This document shows positions 1-5,160 of a DNA stretch of 5,199 nucleotides, one piece after another; the stretch's first letter is position 1; each line of letters opens with the position of its first letter. The stretch comes from Betaproteobacteria bacterium (GTDB lineage Bacteria; Pseudomonadota; Gammaproteobacteria; Burkholderiales; Rhodocyclaceae). The position numbers were made by a program, and so were the translations under genes. The stretch is taken from NCBI GenBank assembly GCA_025997075.1, contig BNUC01000194.1, forward strand, positions 1 through 5,199, in the 5' to 3' direction. The notes beneath the pieces are model-generated. The model did not search any database and was not told where the DNA came from. It saw nothing but the letters and a program-made list of their open reading frames with translations.

Positions 1-16
1 CGTCATTGGCTGCTGC

Positions 17-47
17 GTTGGGCATCACTTCGTTCAGCCCAACCTAT
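17..47 (-). repeat. Degenerate GTAG-type REP hairpin
   Basis: Read on the minus strand this is ATAG, then GTTGGGC, a 13-nt loop TGAACGAAGTGAT, then GCCCAAC, giving a perfect 7-bp stem. The layout (a four-base head, a GC-rich stem and a TGARCGAAG-type loop) matches the REP copy at 4391-4420, whose corresponding loop agrees at 10 of 13 positions, but the stem sequence differs and the head is ATAG rather than GTAG. Known REP families with a GTAG head are mobilised by REP-associated tyrosine transposases (RAYT). Assigning this copy to such a family is an inference from layout. No gene is seen in 1-66. Confidence 0.5.
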
Positions 48-66
48 GTGGCTGAGCACCTTCCCC

Positions 67-185
67 CGTCATTCCCGCGAAGGCGGGAATCCAGAAACGT
101 ACTTTCTGGCGCAACGCGCCGCAAATATTGGCAGCCCTTCGGGCTGGAGAAAACGAACTGGATTCCCGCCTTCGCGGGAATGACG
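67..185. repeat. 119-bp MITE-like palindromic element with 28-bp inverted repeats
   Basis: Positions 67-94 and 158-185 are perfect 28-bp inverted copies. Each carries ATTCCC-GCGAAGGC-GGGAAT, itself a hairpin, and each begins or ends with the CGTC/GACG edge. This is the ATTCCC-N8-GGGAAT layout called dRS3 in Neisseria and found scattered in many beta- and gammaproteobacteria. The 63-bp interior forms two further small hairpins: GGCGC-AAC-GCGCC at 108-120 and CAGCCC-TTC-GGGCTG at 132-146. There is no coding capacity. Apparent ORFs across it give the familiar spurious peptides SFPRRRES and WIPAFAGMT. It lies about 40 bp from where the PIN toxin remnant stops resembling its family, so repeat insertion or recombination here may have removed the toxin's 3' end. 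Confidence 0.85.
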
Positions 186-224
186 AGGTAAAAATAGCTT
201 GTCTGCATACCGCCTGACTGCCGA

Positions 225-381
225 AGCCAGTACGCGTAACAATTCGTCGATGGTTTGTCTGCAAATCAGGGGTATCAAACGTTCTTGCCGCCAAGCATGA
301 CGAATCCAGGCAAGTCGGCCCTTGGTAAAGATCAAACTCGACAAAACGATATTCGTATCCCAGCACCACCCGGCGCATCAT
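225..381 (-). pseudogene. PIN-family toxin, frameshifted and 3'-truncated
   Basis: This is the remnant of a PIN-domain ribonuclease toxin (the VapC-like 'putative toxin-antitoxin system toxin component, PIN family'). Such toxins are usually about 135-145 aa and use four acidic residues to bind metal and cleave RNA. The start at 381 overlaps the antitoxin stop by ATGA (378-381). From that start the frame reads MMRRVVL and then goes wrong. Dropping one G from the GGG at 359-361 restores VLDTNIVLSSLIF, then TKGRLAWIRHAWRQERL, then IPLICRQTIDELLRVLA, an excellent PIN N-terminus. The first catalytic Asp (DTN, about residue 8) and the conserved Glu (DELLRVL, about residue 46) are visible only in the restored frame. 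Family resemblance ends near 225, after about 52 codons, so the later acidic residues are gone. The frame then runs into the repeat at 67-185. Even without the frameshift the protein should be inactive. A sequencing error could explain the extra G but not the truncation. Confidence 0.85.
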
Positions 382-596
382 TGGCGTACCCAGGCAATGA
401 CATCCTCCACGTCCTGCCCGGTAATGCCGATCTCTTCCAACTTGTCACGCACGGCGTTAGCTTTCTGGACTCGGACAGGCGTTAGAACGATAGAGCCGTT
501 ATCCACGGTCACATCAAAATACTCGGTAGTTTCAACGCACGACAATACTGCTTGGGGCAGAGTAAGCTGATTCTTGGCAGTCAACTTGGCGAGCAT
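378..596 (-). CDS. AbrB/MazE/SpoVT-type antitoxin
   Basis: This 72-aa protein would be the DNA-binding antitoxin of a type II toxin-antitoxin pair. The N-terminus MLAKLTAKNQLTLPQAVL has the swapped-hairpin AbrB signature (a K-x-QLTLP segment). It is followed by TEYFDVTVDNGSIVLTPVR, the second strand pair, and a helical tail AVRDKLEEIGITGQDVEDVIAWVRQ that probably contacts the toxin. In the family, the N-terminal half dimerises and binds the operon's own promoter, while the C-terminal tail neutralises the PIN toxin. An AAGAGGT Shine-Dalgarno at 604-610 lies 7 nt upstream of the ATG, and a good promoter lies at 631-659. The stop overlaps the toxin start by 4 bases, the usual translationally coupled arrangement. 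The gene is intact although its toxin partner is broken, so it is an orphan antitoxin. It may still repress its own promoter or protect against related PIN toxins elsewhere in the genome. Confidence 0.85.
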   Translation of the reverse strand: MLAKLTAKNQLTLPQAVLSCVETTEYFDVTVDNGSIVLTPVRVQKANAVRDKLEEIGITGQDVEDVIAWVRQ

Positions 597-630
597 TGCA
601 AATACCTCTTGATCTTCTTCACAAACGAAA

Positions 631-659
631 ATCTTATTTCCTTACATTCATCCTATCAA
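631..659 (-). promoter_or_regulatory. Sigma-70-type promoter of the antitoxin-toxin locus
   Basis: On the minus strand, TTGATA (659-654; one mismatch to TTGACA) is separated by 17 bp from TAAGAT (636-631; four of six matches to TATAAT). Transcription would start around 624, giving a leader of about 28 nt that contains the antitoxin Shine-Dalgarno. Autoregulation by the AbrB-type protein would be expected to act here, but no clear palindromic operator was identified. Confidence 0.5.
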
Positions 660-684
660 ACAACGGCGCAAAGCACATCTGAAG

Positions 685-710
685 CGGCGGGTAAAAAGGC
701 TTACCCGCCG
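685..710 (-). terminator. Strong hairpin downstream of tpx, probable terminator
   Basis: CGGCGGGTAA (685-694) and TTACCCGCCG (701-710) form a perfect 10-bp GC-rich stem with a 6-nt loop, 30 bp beyond the tpx stop codon. It sits between tpx and the antitoxin promoter on the same strand, where a terminator is needed. No U-tract follows on the minus strand (the next bases are CTTCAGATG), so it is not a textbook intrinsic terminator. It may act with Rho or as a 3'-end stabiliser. Confidence 0.5.
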
Positions 711-740
711 TCGACTCAGCTCAAAGAATTACCCGGCGAA

Positions 741-1244
741 TCACCCCAGCGCCTTGATCGCTGCCTCGTAATCCGGTTCGGTCTTGATTTCGGGAACCAG
801 TTCGCTGTGCAGAATCTTGTTCTGCTCGTCCAGAACGACCACGGCGCGCGCGGCGACGCCGACCATCGGACCGGAGGCAATCTCGACGCCGTAGTTTTTG
901 AAGAATTCACGTCCGCGCATGAGCGACAGGGTGATGACGTTGTCCAAGCCTTCGGCGCCGCAGAAGCGGCTCTGGGCGAAGGGCAAATCCGCCGAGATGC
1001 ACAGCACGACCGTGTTGGGCAGTTCGCCGGCCCGCTTGTTGAAGGTGCGCACCGAGGTGGCGCAAACGCCCGTGTCGACGCTCGGAAAGATGTTCAGAAT
1101 CTTGCGTTTGCCGCTGAACTGCGTAAGCGGCACATCGGCCAGGTCCTTGCCGACGAGCGAGAAGTCGGGGGCGGTCTGGCCTTTCTTGGGGAAGTTGCCG
1201 GCGACTTCGATAGGGTTTCCGCCGAGGGTGACTGTGCTTGACAT
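741..1244 (-). CDS. tpx: Thiol peroxidase Tpx (atypical 2-Cys peroxiredoxin)
   Basis: Tpx reduces hydrogen peroxide and, preferentially, alkyl hydroperoxides, using thioredoxin as reductant; in Gram-negative bacteria it is cytosolic or periplasm-associated. The 167-aa protein is within one residue of E. coli Tpx (168 aa). It starts [19 protein letters not shown] and carries the thioredoxin-fold peroxiredoxin motif [17 protein letters not shown]. Counting from this start puts the peroxidatic Cys at 61, the resolving Cys at 95 (SRFCGAEG) and the accessory Cys at 82, the same positions as in E. coli. The ATG at 1244 is chosen over an in-frame one at 1301 for that reason and because AAAGGAGA (1251-1258) lies just upstream; the 19 extra residues look like translated leader. 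It is monocistronic, divergent from pepN, and followed by a hairpin at 685-710. A TAGAAT box at 1289-1294 is a possible -10 element but has no convincing -35. No OxyR site was recognised. Confidence 0.97.
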   Translation of the reverse strand: MSSTVTLGGNPIEVAGNFPKKGQTAPDFSLVGKDLADVPLTQFSGKRKILNIFPSVDTGVCATSVRTFNKRAGELPNTVVLCISADLPFAQSRFCGAEGLDNVITLSLMRGREFFKNYGVEIASGPMVGVAARAVVVLDEQNKILHSELVPEIKTEPDYEAAIKALG

Positions 1245-1250
1245 ACGTAT

Positions 1251-1258
1251 TCTCCTTT
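1251..1258 (-). promoter_or_regulatory. Ribosome binding site fixing the tpx start
   Basis: AAAGGAGA on the minus strand lies 6 nt upstream of the ATG at 1242-1244. It decides between this start and the longer in-frame alternative at 1301, which has no comparable Shine-Dalgarno in view. Confidence 0.8.
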
Positions 1259-1390
1259 GTGTGCTTGTTATGAAAAAGTCTGTGAATGATTCTATTTTCA
1301 AATCGCCGGTGACGGCGTCGGCTTCGCCTTGCCATTTATAAACGGTTCGCGGGGCAGGTAAAGCAATGCTATTGGTCAGCGCCGGCCGGG

Positions 1391-1417
1391 AAAAGTTCGA
1401 AAAGTTCGAAAAGTTCG
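1391..1417 (+). repeat. Three tandem 9-mers (AAAAGTTCG) upstream of pepN
   Basis: The unit AAAAGTTCG occurs three times head to tail at 1391-1399, 1400-1408 and 1409-1417 with no mismatch. Each junction creates the palindrome TTCGAA. The array lies 65 bp before the pepN ATG and directly abuts the hairpin at 1418-1450. The 9-bp period is close to one helical turn, so it could be a protein-binding array, but three short copies could equally be replication slippage. Confidence 0.8.
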
Positions 1418-1450
1418 GATAGCCTGAAGCTTGCGAAGCTTCCGGTTATC
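1418..1450. promoter_or_regulatory. Long hairpin in the pepN leader region
   Basis: GATAGCC-T-GAAGCTT (1418-1432) pairs with AAGCTTC-C-GGTTATC (1436-1450) around a GCG loop. This gives about 14 pairs, including one G-U, with a single T-C mismatch. It ends 32 bp before the pepN start codon. If the pepN transcript begins upstream it would be a stable leader stem, possibly affecting mRNA stability or acting as an attenuator. On the opposite strand the stem is followed by the T-rich copies of the 9-mer. No gene reads into it from the right, so a terminator role is unsupported. Confidence 0.6.
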
Positions 1451-1482
1451 ATCACGCTTTCAGCTAACCCGGAAAACCCGCA

Positions 1483-4104
1483 ATGTCCAACGAAACATCC
1501 GCCCATCCCGTCCGTCTTGAAGACTATACTCCATCGCCGTACCTGATTGAAACGGTCGACCTCGACGTGGATATCCGCGCCGAGGGAACTTTCGTTTCCT
1601 CGACCCTGAAGTGTCAGCGCAATCCGCTCGTATCGGGGCCGCAAGCGCTGGTTCTCGACGGCGAGGAACTGGAAACGCTTTTCGTGAGTCTGGACGGCGG
1701 GCGCCTTGCGCCGGAAGCGTATCAACTCGACGCGACTCGACTGACATTCGACGCGGCCCCCGAGCGCTTTACCCTGCAAACGCGGGTGCGTATCCTGCCC
1801 GATGAAAACACCCGGCTTTCCGGCTTCTACCGCAGCAGTGACGGTTACTTCACCCAGTGCGAGCCCGAAGGTTTCCGGCGCATCACCTGGTTCATCGACC
1901 GGCCGGACGTGATGGCGCGTTACACCGTGACGCTGCACGCCGACAAGGCGGCCTTCCCGGTGCTGCTGTCCAACGGTAATCCGGCGGCCCAGGGCGACGA
2001 ACCGGACGGCCGCCATTACGCGACCTGGGAAGACCCCTTCCGCAAGCCGAGCTATCTGTTCGCGATGGTCGCCGGAAAGCTCGACGTGCTGCGCGACAGC
2101 TTCCGCACGGCGTCGGGCCGCGAGGCGCAACTGGCCATCTATGTCGAACCGGGCAAGCTTGACCAGTGCGCGCACGCCATGGCCGCGCTCAAAAAGGCCA
2201 TGCGCTGGGACGAACAGCGCTTCGGGCTGGAATGCGACCTCGACCACTACATGATTGCCGCCATCGGCGATTTCAACATGGGGGCGATGGAGAACAAAGG
2301 GCTCAATATCTTCAACACCAAATACGTGCTCGCGCGTGCCGATGTGGCGACCGATGCGGATTTCGAGAACATCGACCGGGTCGTGGCGCACGAGTATTTT
2401 CATAACTGGACCGGAGACCGCGTGACCTGCCGCGACTGGTTCCAGCTCTCGCTCAAGGAAGGCTTGACCGTCTTTCGCGACCAGGAATTCGGCGCCGACA
2501 CGCACAGCCGCGAGCTCGCCAGAATCCGCGAGGTGCGCGGCCTGCGCGCCGTGCAGTTTCCCGAGGACGCCGGCCCGATGGCGCATCCGGTGCGCCCGTC
2601 GAGCTATGTCGAAATCAACAACTTCTACACCCCCACCGTTTATGAAAAGGGCGCTGAAGTCGTGCGCATGATTCAAACCCTGATTGGACGTGATGCGTTC
2701 CGCGCGGGCATGGACGAGTATTTTCACCGTCACGACGGCCAGGCCGTGACCTGCGATGATTTCGTCGCGGCGATGGCCGCAGTCTCTGGTTTCGATTTCA
2801 CGCAGTTCATGAACTGGTATGCCCAGGCGGGAACGCCGCTGGTTACGGCGCGCGGCGCTTATGACGCTACGGCAAAACGCTATACCCTGACGCTCGCCCA
2901 ATCGTGCGCGCCAACGCCAGGGCAGGCGGAAAAACTGCCTTACCTGATTCCCGTGGCGGTCGGCTTGGTCGGGCCGGACGGCGGCGATTTCGACCTGGGA
3001 GGAACGACCACGCGCGTGCTTCAGCTCGCGGCCCCCGAACAAAGCTTCGTGTTCGAGAACATCCCCGCCGCGCCCGTGCCTTCTTTGCTGCGCGATTTTT
3101 CCGCGCCGGTCATTCTCGACGCCTCGTATGAGGAGGCGGAGCTTGCGCATCTGCTGACGCATGACAGCGACCCGTTCAACCGCTGGGAAGCGGGACAACG
3201 GTTGTTTGGTCGGCTGATTCTCGGCAAGGTGGCGCATCAGGCGAGCGGCGAAACTGAAGAATGTCCGGCCAGCGTCGTCGCCGCAGCGCGCGCGGTCTTG
3301 CTCGGCGGCGGCGACCCGGCGTTCATCGCCGAAGCCCTGACCTTACCCAGCGAGGCGACGCTGGCCGAGCGGATGGATGTCGTCGACCCCGAAGCGCTGT
3401 TCCTTGCCCGCAGCGGCTTGGCCCGGTCGCTGGCGGAGGCGTTGGAAGTGGATTTCTCCGTCATGTACACCAGGCTCGCGCCTGTCGGCGCGTACCGGCC
3501 GGACACGGCGGAGGTTGCCCGCCGTCGGCTGCGCAACCTGTGCCTTGACTACCTGAACCGGCTTGATTCAGCAAACTACCGGGCCTTGGCGTTCAAACAA
3601 TTCGCCGAAGCGGACAACATGACCGACCAGTTCGGCGCATTGAGTGTCCTGGCCCAATACGACTGCGCGGAGCGCGTCACCGCCCTGAAGGATTTTTACG
3701 CCCGTTGGCGGCACGAAGCGCTGGTTGTCGACAAATGGCTGTCAGTGCAGGCGGCCAGCAGCTTGACCGGCACTCTGCGGCGCGTCGAGGAACTGAGCAA
3801 GCATCCCGCTTTCGACCCGCGCAACCCGAACAAGGTATACGCCCTCTTGCGTACCTTTGGAGCAAACCACCGCCATTTTCATGCGCAAAACGGCGAAGGC
3901 TACCGCTTCCTCGCCGCGCGAATCGGCGCGCTCGACCCGCTCAATCCGCAAGTCGCCGCGCGGCTGGCGCGCTGCTTCGACCGCTGGCGGAAATTCGACG
4001 CCACGCGCCAGAAACATGCCCGTGCCGCGCTGGAAGAACTGCATCGCCAGGCGGGTTTGTCGCGCGATGTGTTTGAGGTGGTCGATAAGAGTTTGGGGCA
4101 ATAG
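1483..4104 (+). CDS. pepN: Aminopeptidase N (M1 zinc metallopeptidase)
   Basis: PepN removes N-terminal residues, especially basic and hydrophobic ones, from peptides during cytosolic peptide recycling. The 873-aa protein matches the proteobacterial PepN length (870 aa in E. coli) and is complete. An N-terminal beta-sandwich domain is followed by the catalytic domain with the exopeptidase motif GAMEN at 267-271, the zinc site HEYFH at 303-307, and the third zinc ligand Glu326 in LKEGLTVF (HEXXH-X18-E). The catalytic Tyr387 lies in TVYEKGAEV, corresponding to E. coli Tyr381. A beta domain and a large helical C-terminal domain (ending about LSRDVFEVVDKSLGQ) follow. The ATG at 1483 is the first possible start because an in-frame TAA lies at 1465-1467. 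Its ribosome binding site is weak (GGAAAA, 1471-1476). There is no signal peptide, consistent with cytosolic action. The gene is divergent from tpx. No terminator is evident before the next gene, 43 bp away. Confidence 0.98.
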   Translation: MSNETSAHPVRLEDYTPSPYLIETVDLDVDIRAEGTFVSSTLKCQRNPLVSGPQALVLDGEELETLFVSLDGGRLAPEAYQLDATRLTFDAAPERFTLQTRVRILPDENTRLSGFYRSSDGYFTQCEPEGFRRITWFIDRPDVMARYTVTLHADKAAFPVLLSNGNPAAQGDEPDGRHYATWEDPFRKPSYLFAMVAGKLDVLRDSFRTASGREAQLAIYVEPGKLDQCAHAMAALKKAMRWDEQRFGLECDLDHYMIAAIGDFNMGAMENKGLNIFNTKYVLARADVATDADFENIDRVVAHEYFHNWTGDRVTCRDWFQLSLKEGLTVFRDQEFGADTHSRELARIREVRGLRAVQFPEDAGPMAHPVRPSSYVEINNFYTPTVYEKGAEVVRMIQTLIGRDAFRAGMDEYFHRHDGQAVTCDDFVAAMAAVSGFDFTQFMNWYAQAGTPLVTARGAYDATAKRYTLTLAQSCAPTPGQAEKLPYLIPVAVGLVGPDGGDFDLGGTTTRVLQLAAPEQSFVFENIPAAPVPSLLRDFSAPVILDASYEEAELAHLLTHDSDPFNRWEAGQRLFGRLILGKVAHQASGETEECPASVVAAARAVLLGGGDPAFIAEALTLPSEATLAERMDVVDPEALFLARSGLARSLAEALEVDFSVMYTRLAPVGAYRPDTAEVARRRLRNLCLDYLNRLDSANYRALAFKQFAEADNMTDQFGALSVLAQYDCAERVTALKDFYARWRHEALVVDKWLSVQAASSLTGTLRRVEELSKHPAFDPRNPNKVYALLRTFGANHRHFHAQNGEGYRFLAARIGALDPLNPQVAARLARCFDRWRKFDATRQKHARAALEELHRQAGLSRDVFEVVDKSLGQ

Positions 4105-4135
4105 GGCAGGGTATGGTTCCGAGAATGGAAATTAT

Positions 4136-4140
4136 GGAGG
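4136..4140 (+). promoter_or_regulatory. Strong Shine-Dalgarno of the 78-aa gene
   Basis: GGAGG is followed by the 7-nt purine spacer AAAGAAA and an ATG at 4148. This near-ideal site selects 4148 as the start over the longer in-frame reading that begins inside pepN at 3857. It also argues that the small gene is really translated. Confidence 0.8.
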
Positions 4141-4147
4141 AAAGAAA

Positions 4148-4384
4148 ATGGTTAGTCTGCAAAATCTGGCACTTTACAGTTCGGCAATGAAAGTGTTGCG
4201 TGAAAAATTTGGTGCATTGGCAATTGAAGAATTTATCGCTGATATCAGAAACAATAGCTTTGACTATACCGAATGGCGTAAAACACAACCGTGGTATACA
4301 GACGAAACAATTGAAGATTATCTTGCCCATGCTGCGAAAACAACACGTGATTACAAGCCGCCAAAAGGGATTGAAACAATATGA
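4148..4384 (+). CDS. 78-aa protein of unknown function, possibly antitoxin-like
   Basis: The 78-aa product starts MVSLQNLALYSSAMKVLREK and continues FGALAIEEFIADIRNNSFDY, TEWRKTQPWYTDETIEDYLA, ending HAAKTTRDYKPPKGIETI. It has no signal peptide, membrane segment or cysteine. It reads as two or three amphipathic helices around an acidic-aromatic core (SFDYTEWRK) with a basic, probably disordered tail. Small proteins of this general look (an LREKFG/EEFI helix followed by FDYTEW) occur in bacterial genomes as unnamed proteins, some next to toxin-like genes, but I cannot name a family with certainty and no toxin partner follows here. It begins 43 bp after pepN on the same strand with its own excellent Shine-Dalgarno, and may be read through from pepN. 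It is clearly more AT-rich than pepN, consistent with independent acquisition. Its stop overlaps an ATG at 4381, but the following frame is REP sequence, not a gene. Confidence 0.75.
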   Translation: MVSLQNLALYSSAMKVLREKFGALAIEEFIADIRNNSFDYTEWRKTQPWYTDETIEDYLAHAAKTTRDYKPPKGIETI

Positions 4385-4390
4385 GCCCGC

Positions 4391-4420
4391 GTAGGGCGGA
4401 TGAGCGAAGCGTTATCCGCC
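4391..4420 (+). repeat. GTAG-REP, left arm
   Basis: A GTAG head is followed by the stem GGCGGAT (4395-4401) pairing with ATCCGCC (4414-4420). The stem can be extended by a G-U and an A-T pair. The loop region contains GAGCGAAGCG. The 30-nt unit matches the right arm (4500-4529, minus) at 25 of 30 positions. Confidence 0.8.
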
Positions 4421-4499
4421 GGATGAATGCTTTAAAAGGCTACAGTGGCGGATTGGTAAACGGAAGAACAGGATGCGTAACATTTACATTCTTACATTC

Positions 4500-4529
4500 G
4501 GCGGAAAGCGCTACGCTTTTCCGCCCTAC
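4500..4529 (-). repeat. GTAG-REP, right arm
   Basis: On the minus strand it reads GTAGGGCGGAAAAGCG, then TAGCGCTTTCCGCC. It forms an 11-bp stem (4500-4510 with 4514-4525, one bulged T at 4517) capped by a 3-nt loop. It is the stronger hairpin of the pair. Differences from the left arm at stem positions 11/24 (T-A to A-T) and 12/23 (G-U to A-U) preserve pairing. Confidence 0.8.
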
Positions 4530-4623
4530 GCGAACTTCGGTAACGGAGGTTACGCGGGGGATGCATCGAAGATGAAAGAATGTGTGTGCGTAGATAGCGT
4601 TTCATATCCTTATTAGTCGCTAG

Positions 4624-5028
4624 ATGAGGTGTTACGTGGCTCAATCAAGACTCGCATTCATCATACTGATAGTTCTCGTTAATATAGTCGTGGCAGCAAT
4701 AGCATTTGAAGTCGGACGTCGGATGAAGAGTGTAAACCCGGATGAAAGCGGGGTGTACTACACGCAGGCGATGCTTGCCTTTGCGCACTACACGTCCTAC
4801 AAGCAAATAAAAGACTTCATGGAAAAAGGGTGTTACGACGCAGCGCTAACCGATGTGCGGGAAATGCAGAACTTGCAGATGAACTTGTTGTCGGAGAATC
4901 TTAAGAGAGCGAACAACGATCTGGAATTGCTGGAGTACATCGAATTTAGAAATCCAGAATTGTTGAAAGCGATTATGGCAGGGCATATCCCTGAGTTACG
5001 AGCCTACACGACGACTTGCCCTAGATAA
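4624..5028 (+). CDS. Single-pass membrane protein of unknown function
   Basis: The product is 134 aa from the ATG at 4624, or 130 aa from the GTG at 4636. A short basic N-terminus is followed by one hydrophobic helix at residues about 10-29 (LAFIILIVLVNIVVAAIAF) and then VGRRMK. By the positive-inside rule the topology is not clear-cut, because basic residues lie on both sides. The remaining 100 or so residues are soluble and largely helical; DVREMQNLQMNLLSENLKRA and NNDLELLEYIEF look amphipathic or coiled-coil-forming. Two cysteines (in KGCYDA and TTCPR) could be paired if the domain is periplasmic. In-frame TAG at 4621-4623 rules out a longer start. The ATG has no good Shine-Dalgarno, whereas GAGGT at 4626-4630 sits 5 nt before the GTG, so the GTG may be the real start. 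I recognise no family. It lies between REP sequence and an IS110 element and is more AT-rich than pepN. Confidence 0.7.
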   Translation: MRCYVAQSRLAFIILIVLVNIVVAAIAFEVGRRMKSVNPDESGVYYTQAMLAFAHYTSYKQIKDFMEKGCYDAALTDVREMQNLQMNLLSENLKRANNDLELLEYIEFRNPELLKAIMAGHIPELRAYTTTCPR

Positions 5029-5091
5029 ACGGGGGAAGGGTAAGAAATTGTAAAAAAATAAATTATCCAAAAGTCTGAAAATCATCTAGCC

Positions 5092-5160
5092 TGCCTCCCG
5101 CCGCCGAGAGGCGGAAGGGTTAAAGTGAGTTTGCAAACAAGCTTTAACCGACAGGAGGCA
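5092..5160 (+). promoter_or_regulatory. Structured IS110 leader: three-way junction over the RBS
   Basis: An outer 7-bp stem, TGCCTCC (5092-5098) with GGAGGCA (5154-5160), encloses two perfect hairpins. The first is CCGCC-GAGA-GGCGG (5101-5114), capped by a GNRA tetraloop. The second is GGTTAAAG (5118-5125) with CTTTAACC (5142-5149) around a 16-nt loop containing the self-complementary GTTTGCAAAC. The right side of the outer stem is the transposase Shine-Dalgarno (GGAGG, 5154-5158, 5 nt from the ATG), so folding would block its own translation. IS110-group elements are known to encode a structured bridge RNA in the non-coding end upstream of the recombinase, so this could be part of that RNA. 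That identity is an inference. The stretch 5029-5091 is AT-rich with no convincing promoter or terminator. Confidence 0.55.

Larger units (their letters stand above)
4388..4532. repeat. 145-bp inverted REP pair (BIME/MITE-like)
   Basis: The ends form a perfect 13-bp inverted repeat, CGCGTAGGGCGGA (4388-4400) against TCCGCCCTACGCG (4520-4532). Each end is the outer part of a GTAG-headed REP hairpin, and the two hairpins point toward each other. The interior (4421-4499) has no clear structure or gene. Such head-facing REP pairs are the usual mobile form (BIME or REP doublet) of RAYT-dependent repeats. It starts 4 bp after the stop of the 78-aa gene, where it may also serve as a 3'-end or terminator structure. 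The apparent 64-codon frame at 4381-4575 is translation of the repeat. Confidence 0.8.

Noticed and set aside
67..185. CRISPR array or composite transposon ends
   Set aside because: The two 28-mers are inverted rather than direct, there is only one interval, and there is no transposase between them.
6..191. Open frames on both strands over the left repeat
   Set aside because: They encode the typical spurious peptides of ATTCCC-N8-GGGAAT repeats (FPRRRES, WIPAFAGMT) and have no start signals.
34..381. A 115-codon minus-strand gene starting at the antitoxin overlap
   Set aside because: Past residue 7 this frame is the wrong one. The true PIN toxin sequence continues one base out of phase, and the open frame simply runs on into the repeat.
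552..1241. A 229-codon plus-strand frame across tpx
   Set aside because: It is antisense to a complete Tpx whose cysteine positions match E. coli exactly. It has no ribosome binding site and no family resemblance.
1245..1301. A 19-residue N-terminal extension of Tpx
   Set aside because: The shorter start has the Shine-Dalgarno and gives the canonical length and Cys61/82/95 numbering. The extension overlaps the expected leader and promoter.
1391..1417. Iterons of a replication origin
   Set aside because: There are only three 9-mers, with no Rep gene, no DnaA boxes recognised nearby and a chromosomal housekeeping context.
1369..3237. A 622-codon open frame on the minus strand across pepN
   Set aside because: It is fully antisense to a complete PepN with all catalytic motifs. 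Its product is Arg/His/Val/Gly-rich low-complexity sequence with no recognisable domain, as expected for a shadow frame in GC-rich DNA.
4381..4575. A 64-codon frame starting in an ATGA overlap with the 78-aa gene stop
   Set aside because: The overlap looks like a translationally coupled partner, but the frame is translated REP sequence (SPRRADERSVIRR type), a common artefact.
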